Part shown: positions 45,720 through 56,116 of the stretch, in pieces | Layout: every line of letters starts with the position of its first letter | Numbering within the stretch: the first letter of the stretch is position 1 | Source: Gordius sp. MW1 | Taxonomy: Eukaryota; Nematomorpha; Gordioida; Gordea; Gordiidae | Direction: 5' to 3' | Assembly: GCA_964036665.1 (NCBI GenBank) | Contig: OZ038529.1 | Location: 930,001-994,000 of the forward strand | Length of the DNA stretch: 64,000 nucleotides | Program-made: the position numbers and the translations under genes | The notes under the pieces: model-generated | Databases searched by the model: none | Told to the model about the DNA's origin: nothing | Seen by the model: only the letters and a program-made list of their open reading frames with translations

Positions 45720-47030
45720 TTAGGCCAGTTTTTTTTGGAGCTCGGCTTTAAAAAAACCCAATAACTCCCTAAGGCCAATAGCCATTGGGAATGTATTCCG
45801 CAGGATAATATCTAAAATAATTTGTAAATGCATAAAACCAGCTTTGTCCAATACCCTAACACCTCATCAATTATGCTTTGGTGTTAAGGGAGAATGTGAG
45901 GCTGCTTGCCATGCAGGCCGGATCACCCTACAAAATTTACCCCCCGACCACTGTCTAGTCAAACTAGACTTCACTAATGCTTTTAACCAACTTAATAGAA
46001 ATGTTTTTACGGAGAATATTTTAGAAGACTTTCCACAATATTCCAACTATATTCTGTTAACTTATGGATGCCCATCCCTTTTGAAATATGGCTCCCTTGT
46101 AATCAAATCCGCAGAAGGCCTTCAACAAGGTGATCCATTAGGACCCCCATTATTTTGTTGCGGCATACAAAAACTAATAAATCAAATCAATAACCAGTGT
46201 AACCTTTCATTACATGTATGGTATTTTGATGATGCAACTTTGGCAGGCAGCCATGCAGAAGTAACCAAAGCAATTAATATAATTAAAGACTTTTGTACAT
46301 CCCTAAATCTAACACTTAATGATGCTAAATGCCAAGTTTCACAACCCCCTAACTTTGATCATAATTCCATATTTAAAACATATTCTATTGTGAATAAAGA
46401 AAATCTATCAATGCTCGGCTCGCCTATAGGTGAATCTCCCTGTTTACAAAGCTTTTTAAACAATAATTTTACCCTTTTGGCCTCAAAATTTATTCTTTTA
46501 CAACTACTACCTATACATCAAGCTTTTTTTTATGATACAAAACTTTTTAAACATCTCCAAATTTCAGCACTGTTTTAGATCAGCTGCTGCTTTTTTACAT
46601 ACAGATATTTTAAGAGTATATAAATCCAATTAAAGATCCCCTTGAAAAAATTTTGAATCTACCTTTTGATAATACGAGCTGGCTGCAGGCCACCCTTCCA
46701 ACCAAATTTGGGGGCTTAGGAATTAGGTCCTCACTCACTATTTCCCTTGTGGCTTTTCTCTCGTCCTTTAAATCTGTGAAGTATCTTGCTTTTGAATTAA
46801 CCTCTCAATCAAATGATTTTATAACGGAATTGGCCATACTGTCTTGGCATGAGAACGTCATACCAGGAACCAGCCTTCCAGAGTCGGCCAAACAACGAGA
46901 TTGGGATGCCAGTATAGTATCGCGCTCCGTCGCTTACCTACTTTCAAGTTGTGATACTGTGCAGCATTTTAATCTCAGGTCACTTACGGCCGACTCTGGT
47001 CACGAATGACTTGAATGTATCCCAACCAGA
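45720..47030 (+). mobile_element. REL-type LINE, reverse-transcriptase part
   Basis: 45844-46578 encodes RT motifs: LTPHQLCFGVKGECEAACH, VKLDFTNAFNQLNR, LQQGDPLGPPLFCCG and the catalytic box VWYFDDATLAG, then LSMLGSPIGESP. After a frameshift, 46653-47009 carries WLQATLPTKFGGLGIRSS and DWDASIVSRSVAYLLSSCD, ending at a stop in GHE-stop. The catalytic FDDA box is intact, but the C-terminal finger and endonuclease are missing, truncated where the GT49 flank begins. Closest in the window to 62057-63340 and 6240-7547. Confidence 0.82.
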
Positions 47031-47734
47031 GCTTAACTTGAAAGTGTTTTTAATATATATTCTTAAGATGAAATAATGGAGAGGGCGCGGCTAGTTATGG
47101 TCCAAAGTTACTCGTATCTTCGTATTTATATTTCATACTAATGATATGAGTAGAAATATATTTGCTTAAAAACTAAATTTAGGGAAATATTTTTTAAAAA
47201 ACATTTTTTGGAGCATGTAGTTTAATATATTTTTCACATAATTTGAGTCAACATTAAGCTAATTTGATTTTAATTTAATAAAAAAATAATTATTATTTAA
47301 CAATTGTTTTCCATATGGTTAGTTTCGTTTGACTTAAAAGAAAACAAGGTTACTCAAAATAAGGGAATATTTATTTACTGTCTTGTGATTATTTTATAAA
47401 AGAAGAAGATATTAAAATCTAGAAATAATGTAAATTATATTTTCAAGCAATGTTGGATGGTCGCTTTGACACATTATTTTACAATAAAATTATCTTTAAT
47501 TAATTTAAGTCGCCAAAATTTGTAATAGCTTTTGGTTATTTAACAAATTTTTTAATCTAATACAAATTCTAAAAAATTTATATTATTATTTGACTTATTA
47601 GCTAATTTTAGTTATTAATATTGTAATGCGGTCAACTCATTCCTTGTTAGTCTAGTTATTAATGTAACTCTATGGTGATCTTAATTTTATGGCTATGATC
47701 TCAATTCCTCCATGTCTGATCTAAGCCTGAATGA
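47028..47734 (+). other. 5' flank of the GT49 gene, duplicated at 8565-9320
   Basis: Non-coding, AT-rich. Aligned by eye to 8565-9320 along its whole length, and its first 90 bases also to the inverted start of the window. It presumably holds the GT49 promoter; no clear TATA or initiator can be assigned. Confidence 0.5.
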
Positions 47735-49852
47735 ATGAATAAAATCGCTTTTCCTTATCTTATATTTGCGTGCATTATCTCAATCACCTATTTACTTAAC
47801 TGTTTGATCATGATTGGCTATGTCGTTTTAATAATCTTTGCCATCTTCATATTTAATCATCTCTACATTCAGAAATGGCACTCATATTTAGCAGCTAAAG
47901 CAGTTACATCTACAAACAGCGGAGAAATAAAATTAAGGCTCATTTTAAGTCAATACCCTATATTGTCAAAATCGATTAGAACTAACATGTTAAGTATGTT
48001 TGATAAAAAAATAGACAAGACACTATCGTCTTACGTACAACAGCAGTCCAAAGATTATTATTGTCACATCTTAATAAAAGCTTGGGCAACCAGAGGATCT
48101 AATTCTAGGTTAGATTCGAGTCGAAAGTATTTAATATACGATTCATATACAAGTATATCATCTAAAATCAAACGAAGAAAACCTTCTGATAGAGCAGTAT
48201 TGACACTTTCTACAAATGTCCATTCAAGCTCTGGCTCATATAGCTGAGTACACCAATTCCTGGGATGGTCCCATCTCATTAGCTCTCTTAATTCAAACTC
48301 GGGATGATGTTTTAATAGCTTCTCGCTTTTTGGAACGGCTAGCATTTTGTGGAATTAAAGCCGAAACGTTAACAATATCCTTAGTTGTACCATATGAACT
48401 AGGGTTAAAAAGTAAAGCAAATGCCTTGAATGTTTATTTCCAAATATGTGATGCGGAAAATCCTGTTCTACCATTTAATTGCGCGAATATTTCTCGCTAT
48501 TACGAAAAAGGTAATGGAACCATAGCAACTTCAGCATTCAAAATCCCAACCTTTAGGTACGGTATCCATGAACGTAGCCAGGGGGTGGCAAGGAGGAGCA
48601 GCTGCCCCCTTCTAAATCCAATTTTTTTTTAATTTATATAATTTTGGCTTTGTAAAGATACGAATACGTTTATTCAAATTAAATCCATATGATAATGTAC
48701 AACATATACAAGGTATATAGAACTAAAAGATATTATAAATAACGTATATAAACACCGATTATATATCATTACAGGCTTAATTGCAAATAATTATTACTGT
48801 CTCCCTCAAAACTTTCTTGCCCCCCTATGGGCCAACCCTGGATACACCCATAACGGTATCAATATAAAATATTAATTTGCCCTTAACGGTCTTTTATTTT
48901 AGGTATCCGCAAAATATGATGAGGAATGTGGCTATATCGAGTGCCAAAACACCTTTCATATTCAACGTGGATGGTGATCTTTACCTACCACAAAATTTGT
49001 ATGAAAATGTTACGGTATATTTGCGCGGTTTAATCGAGCGGCAAAAATCATTTAAACATAGCGCCCAAAACGTTGATGCGATTAAAAAGGTATTTGTCAT
49101 ACCAGTTTATGAATTGTCGGATAGAATTGAAGATCATTTACCCACAGATAAACGTGAATTAATTGAGTTAGAACGCAAAGGTTTTGCTAGGGCTTATCAT
49201 AAGACTACTTTCGCCTCCGCTCAGGCAGCTACAAATTATGCTGCTTGGGAAAAACTAAATTTATGTAAGATGTTTATATAAATGGTCATTACTATTTTTA
49301 ATTATTATTAGCTGATTCTTTTGGAGTTGGCTACACGATAAGATATAATGTATTTTACGAACCATTCCACATAGTCCATGCCACAGCTCCCATGTACGAA
49401 GAAAAATTCATAGGTTATGGGTTAATTAGGAATACTCAAGTATACATAACTTGACATGGTATAAGTTTTTATATATAAAAATTGTAGAATTTATAATGTT
49501 TTAACTTACCCAAAGAGTAAATGTTAATGTAATTGTAGTTTTTAATATTATGTTTAGATATATATCAATGATCAAACATTATCTCTCAAAAAATATATAG
49601 GTACTGGAAATGTTTTTGGCCGGTTATTCCTTTTCCGTTTTCAATCATGCCTTTTGCATGCACAAAACTTTTGACACGAGACAAGGTAGACCTAAGTGGA
49701 GACAAAGTCAAACTTACAAAAATTTACTAAAGTTTCCTATTTTCCGCCGCATAATGCTAGCTCGTTATGGGAAATGGGTACAACTGAGTCCGGCTTACGA
49801 ACACTTTTTCGCAAAGCACAATGATACATTAATGAAACATTGGAATGATTGA
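47735..49852 (+). CDS. GT49-family glycosyltransferase (LARGE/B4GAT1-like), four exons, frameshift in exon 1
   Basis: Exons 47735-48556, 48903-49264, 49312-49439 and 49601-49852, all GT-AG. The product is about 520 residues: cytosolic stub, N-terminal membrane anchor (about residues 7-41), stem, then the catalytic domain (IQALAHIAEYTNSWDGPISLA, YPQNMMRNVAISSAKTPFIF, the DXD motif in NVDGDLYLP, FYEPFHIVHATAPMYEEKF, GYGLIRNTQV, FNHAFCMHKTF). The family adds glucuronic acid or GlcNAc to glycans in the Golgi; the exact donor and acceptor cannot be read from sequence. Near 48211 two bases (TC) are missing relative to the copy at 9811, which shifts the frame after VLTLST and restores no reading downstream. 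Exons 2-4 are clean. It is either a recent pseudogene or a base error. AATAAA at 49855. Confidence 0.82.
48567..48852. mobile_element. hAT-type MITE in GT49 intron 1
   Basis: CATGAACGTAGCCAGG at 48567 and CCTGGATACACCCATA ending 48852 are eroded inverted ends, flanked by ACGGTATC at 48559-48566 and 48853-48860. The insertion starts ten bases after the exon end, and the target duplication preserves the donor GTACGGTATC. Without it the intron would be about 52 nt. Confidence 0.8.
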
Positions 49853-49854
49853 AA

Positions 49855-49860
49855 AATAAA
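49855..49860 (+). terminator. Poly(A) signal of GT49
   Basis: AATAAA three bases after the TGA stop at 49850-49852; a very short 3' UTR would follow. Confidence 0.55.
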
Positions 49861-49861
49861 A

Positions 49862-50465
49862 TATATGGTTTATTTTATAAATTTATAACGACATTTAACT
49901 TTTATTAATGTATTTGTTGAATAAACTGTTATATAGATTAGATTTTCCATACATTAGCCGACCTTACTTAACCATTATACCATAAACCAGACAATACTTT
50001 TTATTCTAAACAATAAGTAACCTTAGCTTTAAAATAAATAAGTTGATATAACTATTCAAATATTATAAAGTTAAATGACATATTACATAACCTAGGGGTC
50101 CACCTTTTTTATATTCTTTTTAGAAAATTTAGCTTGCCGATTGTATCTTCAACTTAATCTTTGAATATAGTATTTCTCTGATACCTGAATCTTCTATGAA
50201 GTAATAAGATGCAAAGAAGGCCAATGTTACTAACTTGTCAACATTTTTGTTTATTTACAATCTAAACTAGGAACTATATTGTTATTATTTTCTATTGAAA
50301 GTTATTTTTCAAATATGTCATTAATAAGAACGAACCTATTTGTGCAACAATCTCTCTAATATTTAAGTTATGAGAGATGTTATATGAAAACAAATATAAA
50401 TTTATTTTGACATTGAACTATTCAAAGTACACTTTTTTTAAATATCTAATTTGTTAATATAGTAG
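49862..50465. other. AT-rich spacer, no gene seen
   Basis: No repeat or coding structure recognised by eye between the GT49 3' end and the RTE fragment. Confidence 0.5.
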
Positions 50466-52376
50466 GGTTCTTCACGGCGTCCGACCCATAGCATTGCTCG
50501 GATGCCGTGAAGAAGGAGTCACGACCGTGACGAACCTCTTTAACAAGATATTGGTAAAGAGCGAAATTAATCAATGGATAGCAAGCACGACTATACCTTT
50601 TTTAAAGGCGAAAGTGACCATCAGGACTGTGGCAATACACAAGCTAACTTGCTACTCCTGGAAACTTGTGGATAGATCTATGTAACTTGGCTGAAAAACG
50701 ATGTGGAAGCTAACCAATTCGGATTTGTGACCTGCAAATTCACATTAGACCCAATCTTTAAATGATGGATAAATATGGTGAAAAGAGAAGAGATCTACAT
50801 ATACATATGGTATTTATCGACTTGGAGAAAATTTATGGCACTCCTAAGCGATCTAATATGGTGGTGGCTGAGAAAAGAGAATATTCCTGACCCATATATA
50901 AGGCTTATAAAAAATATTTATGACCTTAAATTCTTGCGTTAGGACGACAGTTGGAGACTCGAACCCTTTTTGAATTGAAATTAAATCATATCAAGGATCT
51001 GCTTTAAGTACCTTTTTATTAAATCATCGCCATGATGTATGTTATATGCCGATGATATAGTACTATGCAAAGAAACAAAGGAGAAAGCATTCGAAGAGGC
51101 CGAAAAGTTGTCAAAACGCATAACTAGATGTAGTTTAAAGATCAACATCGAAAAACAGTATACATGGAAACGAACGTTACAGGCAGCCCTCACTGGATGA
51201 CCATCTAAATCAGGGGTAGGCGACGCGGCGGGCGCCATGGCGCCCCCAATCGATTTTTAATGCGCCCTCGCTGGACTAATGTAAATGTATGGAGCGTATC
51301 TAATAACACGCACGTATTTTTTGTTAGTGTGTGATCATATTTTGAATAGACCACGCGTAGACCGTGGATTTAAAACTACCCAGTAATCCGAAATAATTCT
51401 TTTCTTTCAAAACCCTTCATGGATAAATTTAAAAGAGAACATATTATTTTAAAGATGAATGGGAACATCTATATTGTATCGTTGATTACAAAAGTGTATT
51501 TGTTTGTTGTGTAATAATAGTGTTGCGATTCTCAAGAAAAGTAATATTGAACGACATTTTAATTCATACAAATTTTGATAGTGACTATCCAATGAACTCT
51601 GAAATTAGAAGAAAAAAAATTATTTCTTTGAAATCTTCAAAAACTAACTGACAAAGTTTTTTACTAAACCACTGCAATAACATAAAGCAGCAACGATCGC
51701 GTCATATAAAATATTGCATTTGCTAGTTAAGAATAAAAAACCATTTACAGATGGATTATAATATAAGAAATTAGCTGATATGGACACCCAAGTTTCACAC
51801 TTAATTATATGTATCATTATGTATACACCAACAAAATAAAGTTATAAAAAATCTGTTTTTTTAATGCCTATTTATACCTCTTGATTATCTGTAAAATATG
51901 CGCCCTCGGTGATTTTCAAATTTAGTATTGCGCCCTTAAGGACAAAAAGGTTGCCGACCCCTGATCTAAATTATCCAAAAGTAGACAGGTTTACATACCT
52001 CGGCTCGATGATAAATCAAGAGGGAGGTTGAGCAACATATCAATGCCCGGAATATGCGGTGTAATGTGAGAACAAGAAAATGCCAATATGATTAAAGAGC
52101 AAAGCTTACAAATCCACCGTAAGAACGGTGTTACTCATGGGCATTAAACACCACGGAAAAGCTATTACAAGCCACAGAGATGAGAATGATACGGTGGAGC
52201 TTGGAGTATACTAAACTCGACCATATGACGATTGACCTTCTCATGACAAAAGTGTGTTTTATACCTAGAGGGGACATGATTAACTATAATCGGCTAAGGT
52301 GGTATGGGCATTTAACGCGTGATTTAAATCGAAAATTACTGGACATGGAGGTACCGAAGAAGAGAGTTAGAGGGCG
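50466..52376 (+). mobile_element. RTE-clade LINE, degenerate reverse-transcriptase part
   Basis: Broken plus-strand frames match an RTE RT: GREEGVTTVTNLFNKIL and ESDHQDCGN at the start, NQFGFVTCKFTLD, IYRLGE near 50815, then YADDIVLCKETKE-like sequence near 51045 (ATGCCGATGATATAGTACTATGC), and after the hAT insertion FTYLGSMINQEGG and the C-terminal IRWSLEYTKLDHM...RLRWYGHLTRD. Many stops. The order of motifs is conserved, so it is one element with a hAT in it. Confidence 0.72.
51211..51963. mobile_element. hAT MITE inside the RTE fragment
   Basis: CAGGGGTAGGCGACGCGG at 51211 and the inverted GTTGCCGACCCCTG ending 51963, flanked by ATCTAAAT at 51203-51210 and 51964-51971 (8 bp, exact). 753 bp with no transposase frame. 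Subterminal GCGCCC motifs (GGCGCCATGGCGCC, TGCGCCCTCG) occur near both ends. Confidence 0.85.
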
Positions 52377-53915
52377 GTGCATTTAAATTTATTATATTTC
52401 CATAATAATGCAATATAAAATAAATACACTCGTATAAATGTATCATATTTGCTATGCAATTTATGCAATATAATCTGCTGAACTGAATACACAACAGACA
52501 TTCAAGATTAGATATTTTGGTAAATTAATTTTCAGTGAAAAGCAGACCAGCTTATAGATGACAATATAGAAAATAACGTTTTATTAAAATCGAAGTTGTC
52601 GTTTTCAGACGTGGTTTCCATGATAAAAAGTAAAAATTTATTTTGATCGCAAAGTTTAATTTCAAATCTTTTATCTTATTTTACCTTATCCAATATATAT
52701 TTAACGCTATTTTAAGGTTTTTATTAATAGAAAACATAAAATTCATTATACATTTGTAGTTATACAGAAAATTCAAAAATATATATTTAAATAAATTTTC
52801 ATAAAATTTTTGGAAAAAAATGACCATTGGCCAAAATGTAATTCGAAAATTTTTTTTTATCGCAACAATAAAACGTTGGCTTTTGTCAAAAGACCCCGTT
52901 TCTGGTTAATGTATTATTTAAAAAGGCAGATTAAATGCGAGAACTATCATTTTGACAAAAGACAACGTTTTATTGTTGCGATTAGTTTGTTGTATCGCAA
53001 CGTGAGTGCTTAATTTTTCAAAAATGCACTATGCGATCATGATTTCAAAGATTTGGCCACGTGTCTATACTATATTTATTAAGCATTTTTTGGCCGACTT
53101 ATGGCAACTTCCTCTGCAATGCAAAGTCTGTATTAATTGCTATGCAATTTATCACTTTCCATATTAAAAGGTTTGCGTTAAAAATTAATTGACCCAAAAT
53201 ATGGTATTTTATTGCTTTTATATCATTTAATTTATCATTAATTTTACAGGTGAAATGGATCATTTGCCAGAAATTGCATTTTACATGGTTGGCCCTGCCC
53301 CCCCTCTCCCCCTCATCAGAAAGAGGGTAAAAAATTGTCTTAAAACGACAACTTTCATCGGATGCATACGGTTGAAAGAAAAATATGTGAAAAATTTTGA
53401 GGTAAAAATATTTATTTTTTTCGATTCTATGTGAAAAAGCATGAAAAAATATATAAAAGTAAGCCAATTTGAGAATCCTATTGTCCTCGATTGACTTCCG
53501 AAAAGAGGTTTTAAGCTGCGAGAACTATCATTTTGACAAAAGACAACGTTTTATTGTTGCGATTAGTTTGTTGTATCGCAACGTGAGTGCTTAATTTTTC
53601 AAAAATGCACTATGCGATCATGATTTTAAAGTAATAGTTTTCTGATTCTGATAAATTTTTACTTGGGATCATAGAAACCACGTCTGAAAACGACAACTTT
53701 CATCGGATGCATACGGTTGAAAGAAAAATATGTGAAAAATTTTGAGGTAAAATTATTTCAAAGTAATAGTTTTTAGATTCTGATGAATTTTTACTTACTT
53801 TTATATATTTTTTCATGCTCTTTCACATAGAATCGAAAAAAATAAATATTTTTACCTCAAAATTTTTCACATATTTTTCATTAATCCAAATCAAAGGGGT
53901 TTTCCAAAAAATATA
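52377..53915. repeat. Composite repeat region between two copies of an RTE tail
   Basis: Contains a direct repeat of about 115 bp (52935-53050 and 53516-53633: GCGAGAACTATCATTTTGAC, TTGTATCGCAACGTGAGTGC), a second repeat set (53340-53405, 53685-53750, and inverted at 53795-53880: ACAACTTTCATCGGATGCAT), one CCAATGG-hairpin half unit at 52810 and one GC-rich minisatellite unit at 53285. No gene; ORFs here follow the repeats. Confidence 0.6.
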
Positions 53916-54229
53916 AACGGTGTTATTCATGGGCATTAAACACCACGGAAAAGCTATTACAAGCCACAGAGATGAGAATGATACGGTGGAGCTTGGAGTA
54001 TACTAAACTCGACCATATGACGATTGACCTTCTCATGACAAAAGTGTGTTTTATACCTAGAGGGGACATGATTAACTATAATCGGCTAAGGTGGTATGGG
54101 CATTTAACGCGTGATTTAAATCGAAAATTACTGGACATGGAGGTACCGAAGAAGAGAGTTAGAGGGCGACCCCGTGTCACTTGGAAAAAAGTCAATAAAG
54201 TTATGAAAACAAAAGAGATTAGTCATGAT
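53916..54229 (+). mobile_element. RTE 3' end, second copy of 52124-52376
   Basis: The 253-bp segment from AACGGTGTTATTCATGGGC to AGAGGGCG differs from 52124-52376 at only one visible position. It continues with RPRVTWKKVNKVMKTKE, the RTE C-terminus (WYGHLTRDLNRKLLDMEVPKK), and runs straight into the GAA tract. Confidence 0.8.
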
Positions 54230-54525
54230 GAAGAAGAAGAAGAAGAAGAAGAAGAAGAAGAAGAAGAAGAAGAAGAAGAAGAAGAAGAAGAAGAAGAAGA
54301 AGAAGAAGAAGAAGAAGAAGAAGAAGAAGAAGAAGAAGAAGAAGAAGAAGAAGAAGAAGAAGAAGAAGAAGAAGAAGAAGAAGAAGAAGAAGAAGAAGAA
54401 GAAGAAGAAGAAGAAGAAGAAGAAGAAGAAGAAGAAGAAGAAGAAGAAGAAGAAGAAGAAGAAGAAGAAGAAGAAGAAGAAGAAGAAGAAGAAGAAGAAG
54501 AAGAAGAAGAAGAAGAAGAAGAAGA
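54230..54525 (+). repeat. Uninterrupted (GAA)n microsatellite, about 98 units
   Basis: 296 bases of GAA with no interruption visible. It sits at the 3' tail of an RTE copy, where the RTE at 54538-63860 also ends in GAAGAAGAAGATGAAGAA (63843-63860), so it is an expanded RTE tail. Poly-Glu, poly-Lys and poly-Leu ORFs over it are artefacts. Confidence 0.97.
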
Positions 54526-55891
54526 TTTTTTAAAAAAACACTCCCCTGCAAATCCGCTCCCCTACGTCTTCGTCGTGCAGGGGGGACAACAGATTCTAAC
54601 ATCTGGCTAAAGGAGAAGCGGTCCGTGTTACTTAGAAAGATTGCTGAAAACGTTAAAGTTCCACGGCCTCAGACCTTTCCATACTTGGATTCGTTTATAT
54701 AGAAAGGTTTCAAAAGGATCGTCCTTTAGAACTCACCCTCTGAAGGAAAATGACTCAAACCCCTGTGATCTGGGGTCAGAATAGGATCTCCTCTCCTCGC
54801 GAATCGTACAGCCCGACGAAGAGGTTGGCGTCAGGAAGGGCATCCGGCTGTAAAAACGGCTCTAACCCCCTATGAATACAAAAGCAAATGGGCGGGGTAC
54901 AGCCCTAAGTATCCCGTGGGTTAACTCATCGACCTACGTCAAAAAGAAAGATGAGGATCCAGGCCAAATCGTTTTGGGAACCCCGCAAGGACTCCCTTCT
55001 TATGATGGTCCTCGACTTGAAAATATTCGAGGAGGCCGGTCTAGCGACACGCTAAGGGTTGCAACCTGGAACATAGGGAGCATGACGGGAAAAGCGGGCG
55101 AGGTAGTGGAAGCACTTAATCGGAGGAGGATAGATATATGCTCCATACATGAGACAAGGTGGAAAGGAGAGGGTGCTAGGATGATGGGAGCCATTGATGC
55201 GCGGTATAAATTCTACTGGCAAGGGCACAAGGATGGAAAAGCTGGTATAGGGATATTTGTCGCTGAGAAATGGGTGGATAAAGTTATCGATGTCAAGCGA
55301 TGTAACTACCGGATCATAGCTATTAAGATGGAGATGTGAGAAAGGCTATACAACGTTTAATCGGCCTACGCTCCTCAAGTAGGAAGAAGCGATGAAGAGA
55401 AAGACATTTTCTGGGATCGTCTGATGGAAATAACTTCCCACCTTTACCCTAGAGAATCTATTATATTAGGCGGGAACCTAAACGGACATGTTGACGCGAA
55501 TATCGATGGTTATGAAGGGGTTCATGGTGGTCACAGCTATGAAACCAGGAATCCGGAGGGGGAACGCATTTTGGATTTTGGGGACGCTACTCAGATGGTT
55601 ATATGCAATACTTTCTTCAAGAAAGAAGACAGGAAACTTATAACATATGAATCGGGTATCCTCAAAAGTACTGTCGACTATATGATGGTCAAAAAATCGG
55701 ACAGATGTATGGTTAAAAACGTCAAGGTTTTTCCCGGGGAAGAATGCGTGACACAACACCGTCTTATCGTTGAGGATCTCGTAATGAAGGGGCTTATAAA
55801 CCCAAAGAAACGTTATATCCCTAGGCTAAAGGTGTGGTTCTTGAAAGATGGTACTCAAAAGAGGGATTTTGACGAAGCACTTGATGGAACC

Positions 55892-56116
55892 TGTTGTATA
55901 CTGCAACTGCATACTCCACCATGCGCGTTTATTCAAATTAGGACTGCAACTGCATACTCCACCATGCGCGTTATTTCAAATTAGGTTATTCAAATTACAT
56001 TCATTATCACACAATCACCCTACCATCACGCGATCACCCTACCATCACGCGTTCTTACCCTTTATATACAAAAATCGCTAATAGTTAAACAGTCCACCAA
56101 ATATCGAGACGCAACA
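55892..56116 (+). repeat. 5' LTR
   Basis: 225 bp, TG...CA, matches 60008-60232 over its whole length. Internal tandem units of 43 bp and 19 bp. The coding ATG follows directly. Confidence 0.95.

Noticed and set aside
54219-54602. ORFs of poly-Glu, poly-Lys and poly-Leu
   Set aside because: All three are frames of the same GAA microsatellite; only the upstream RTE C-terminus is real coding ancestry.
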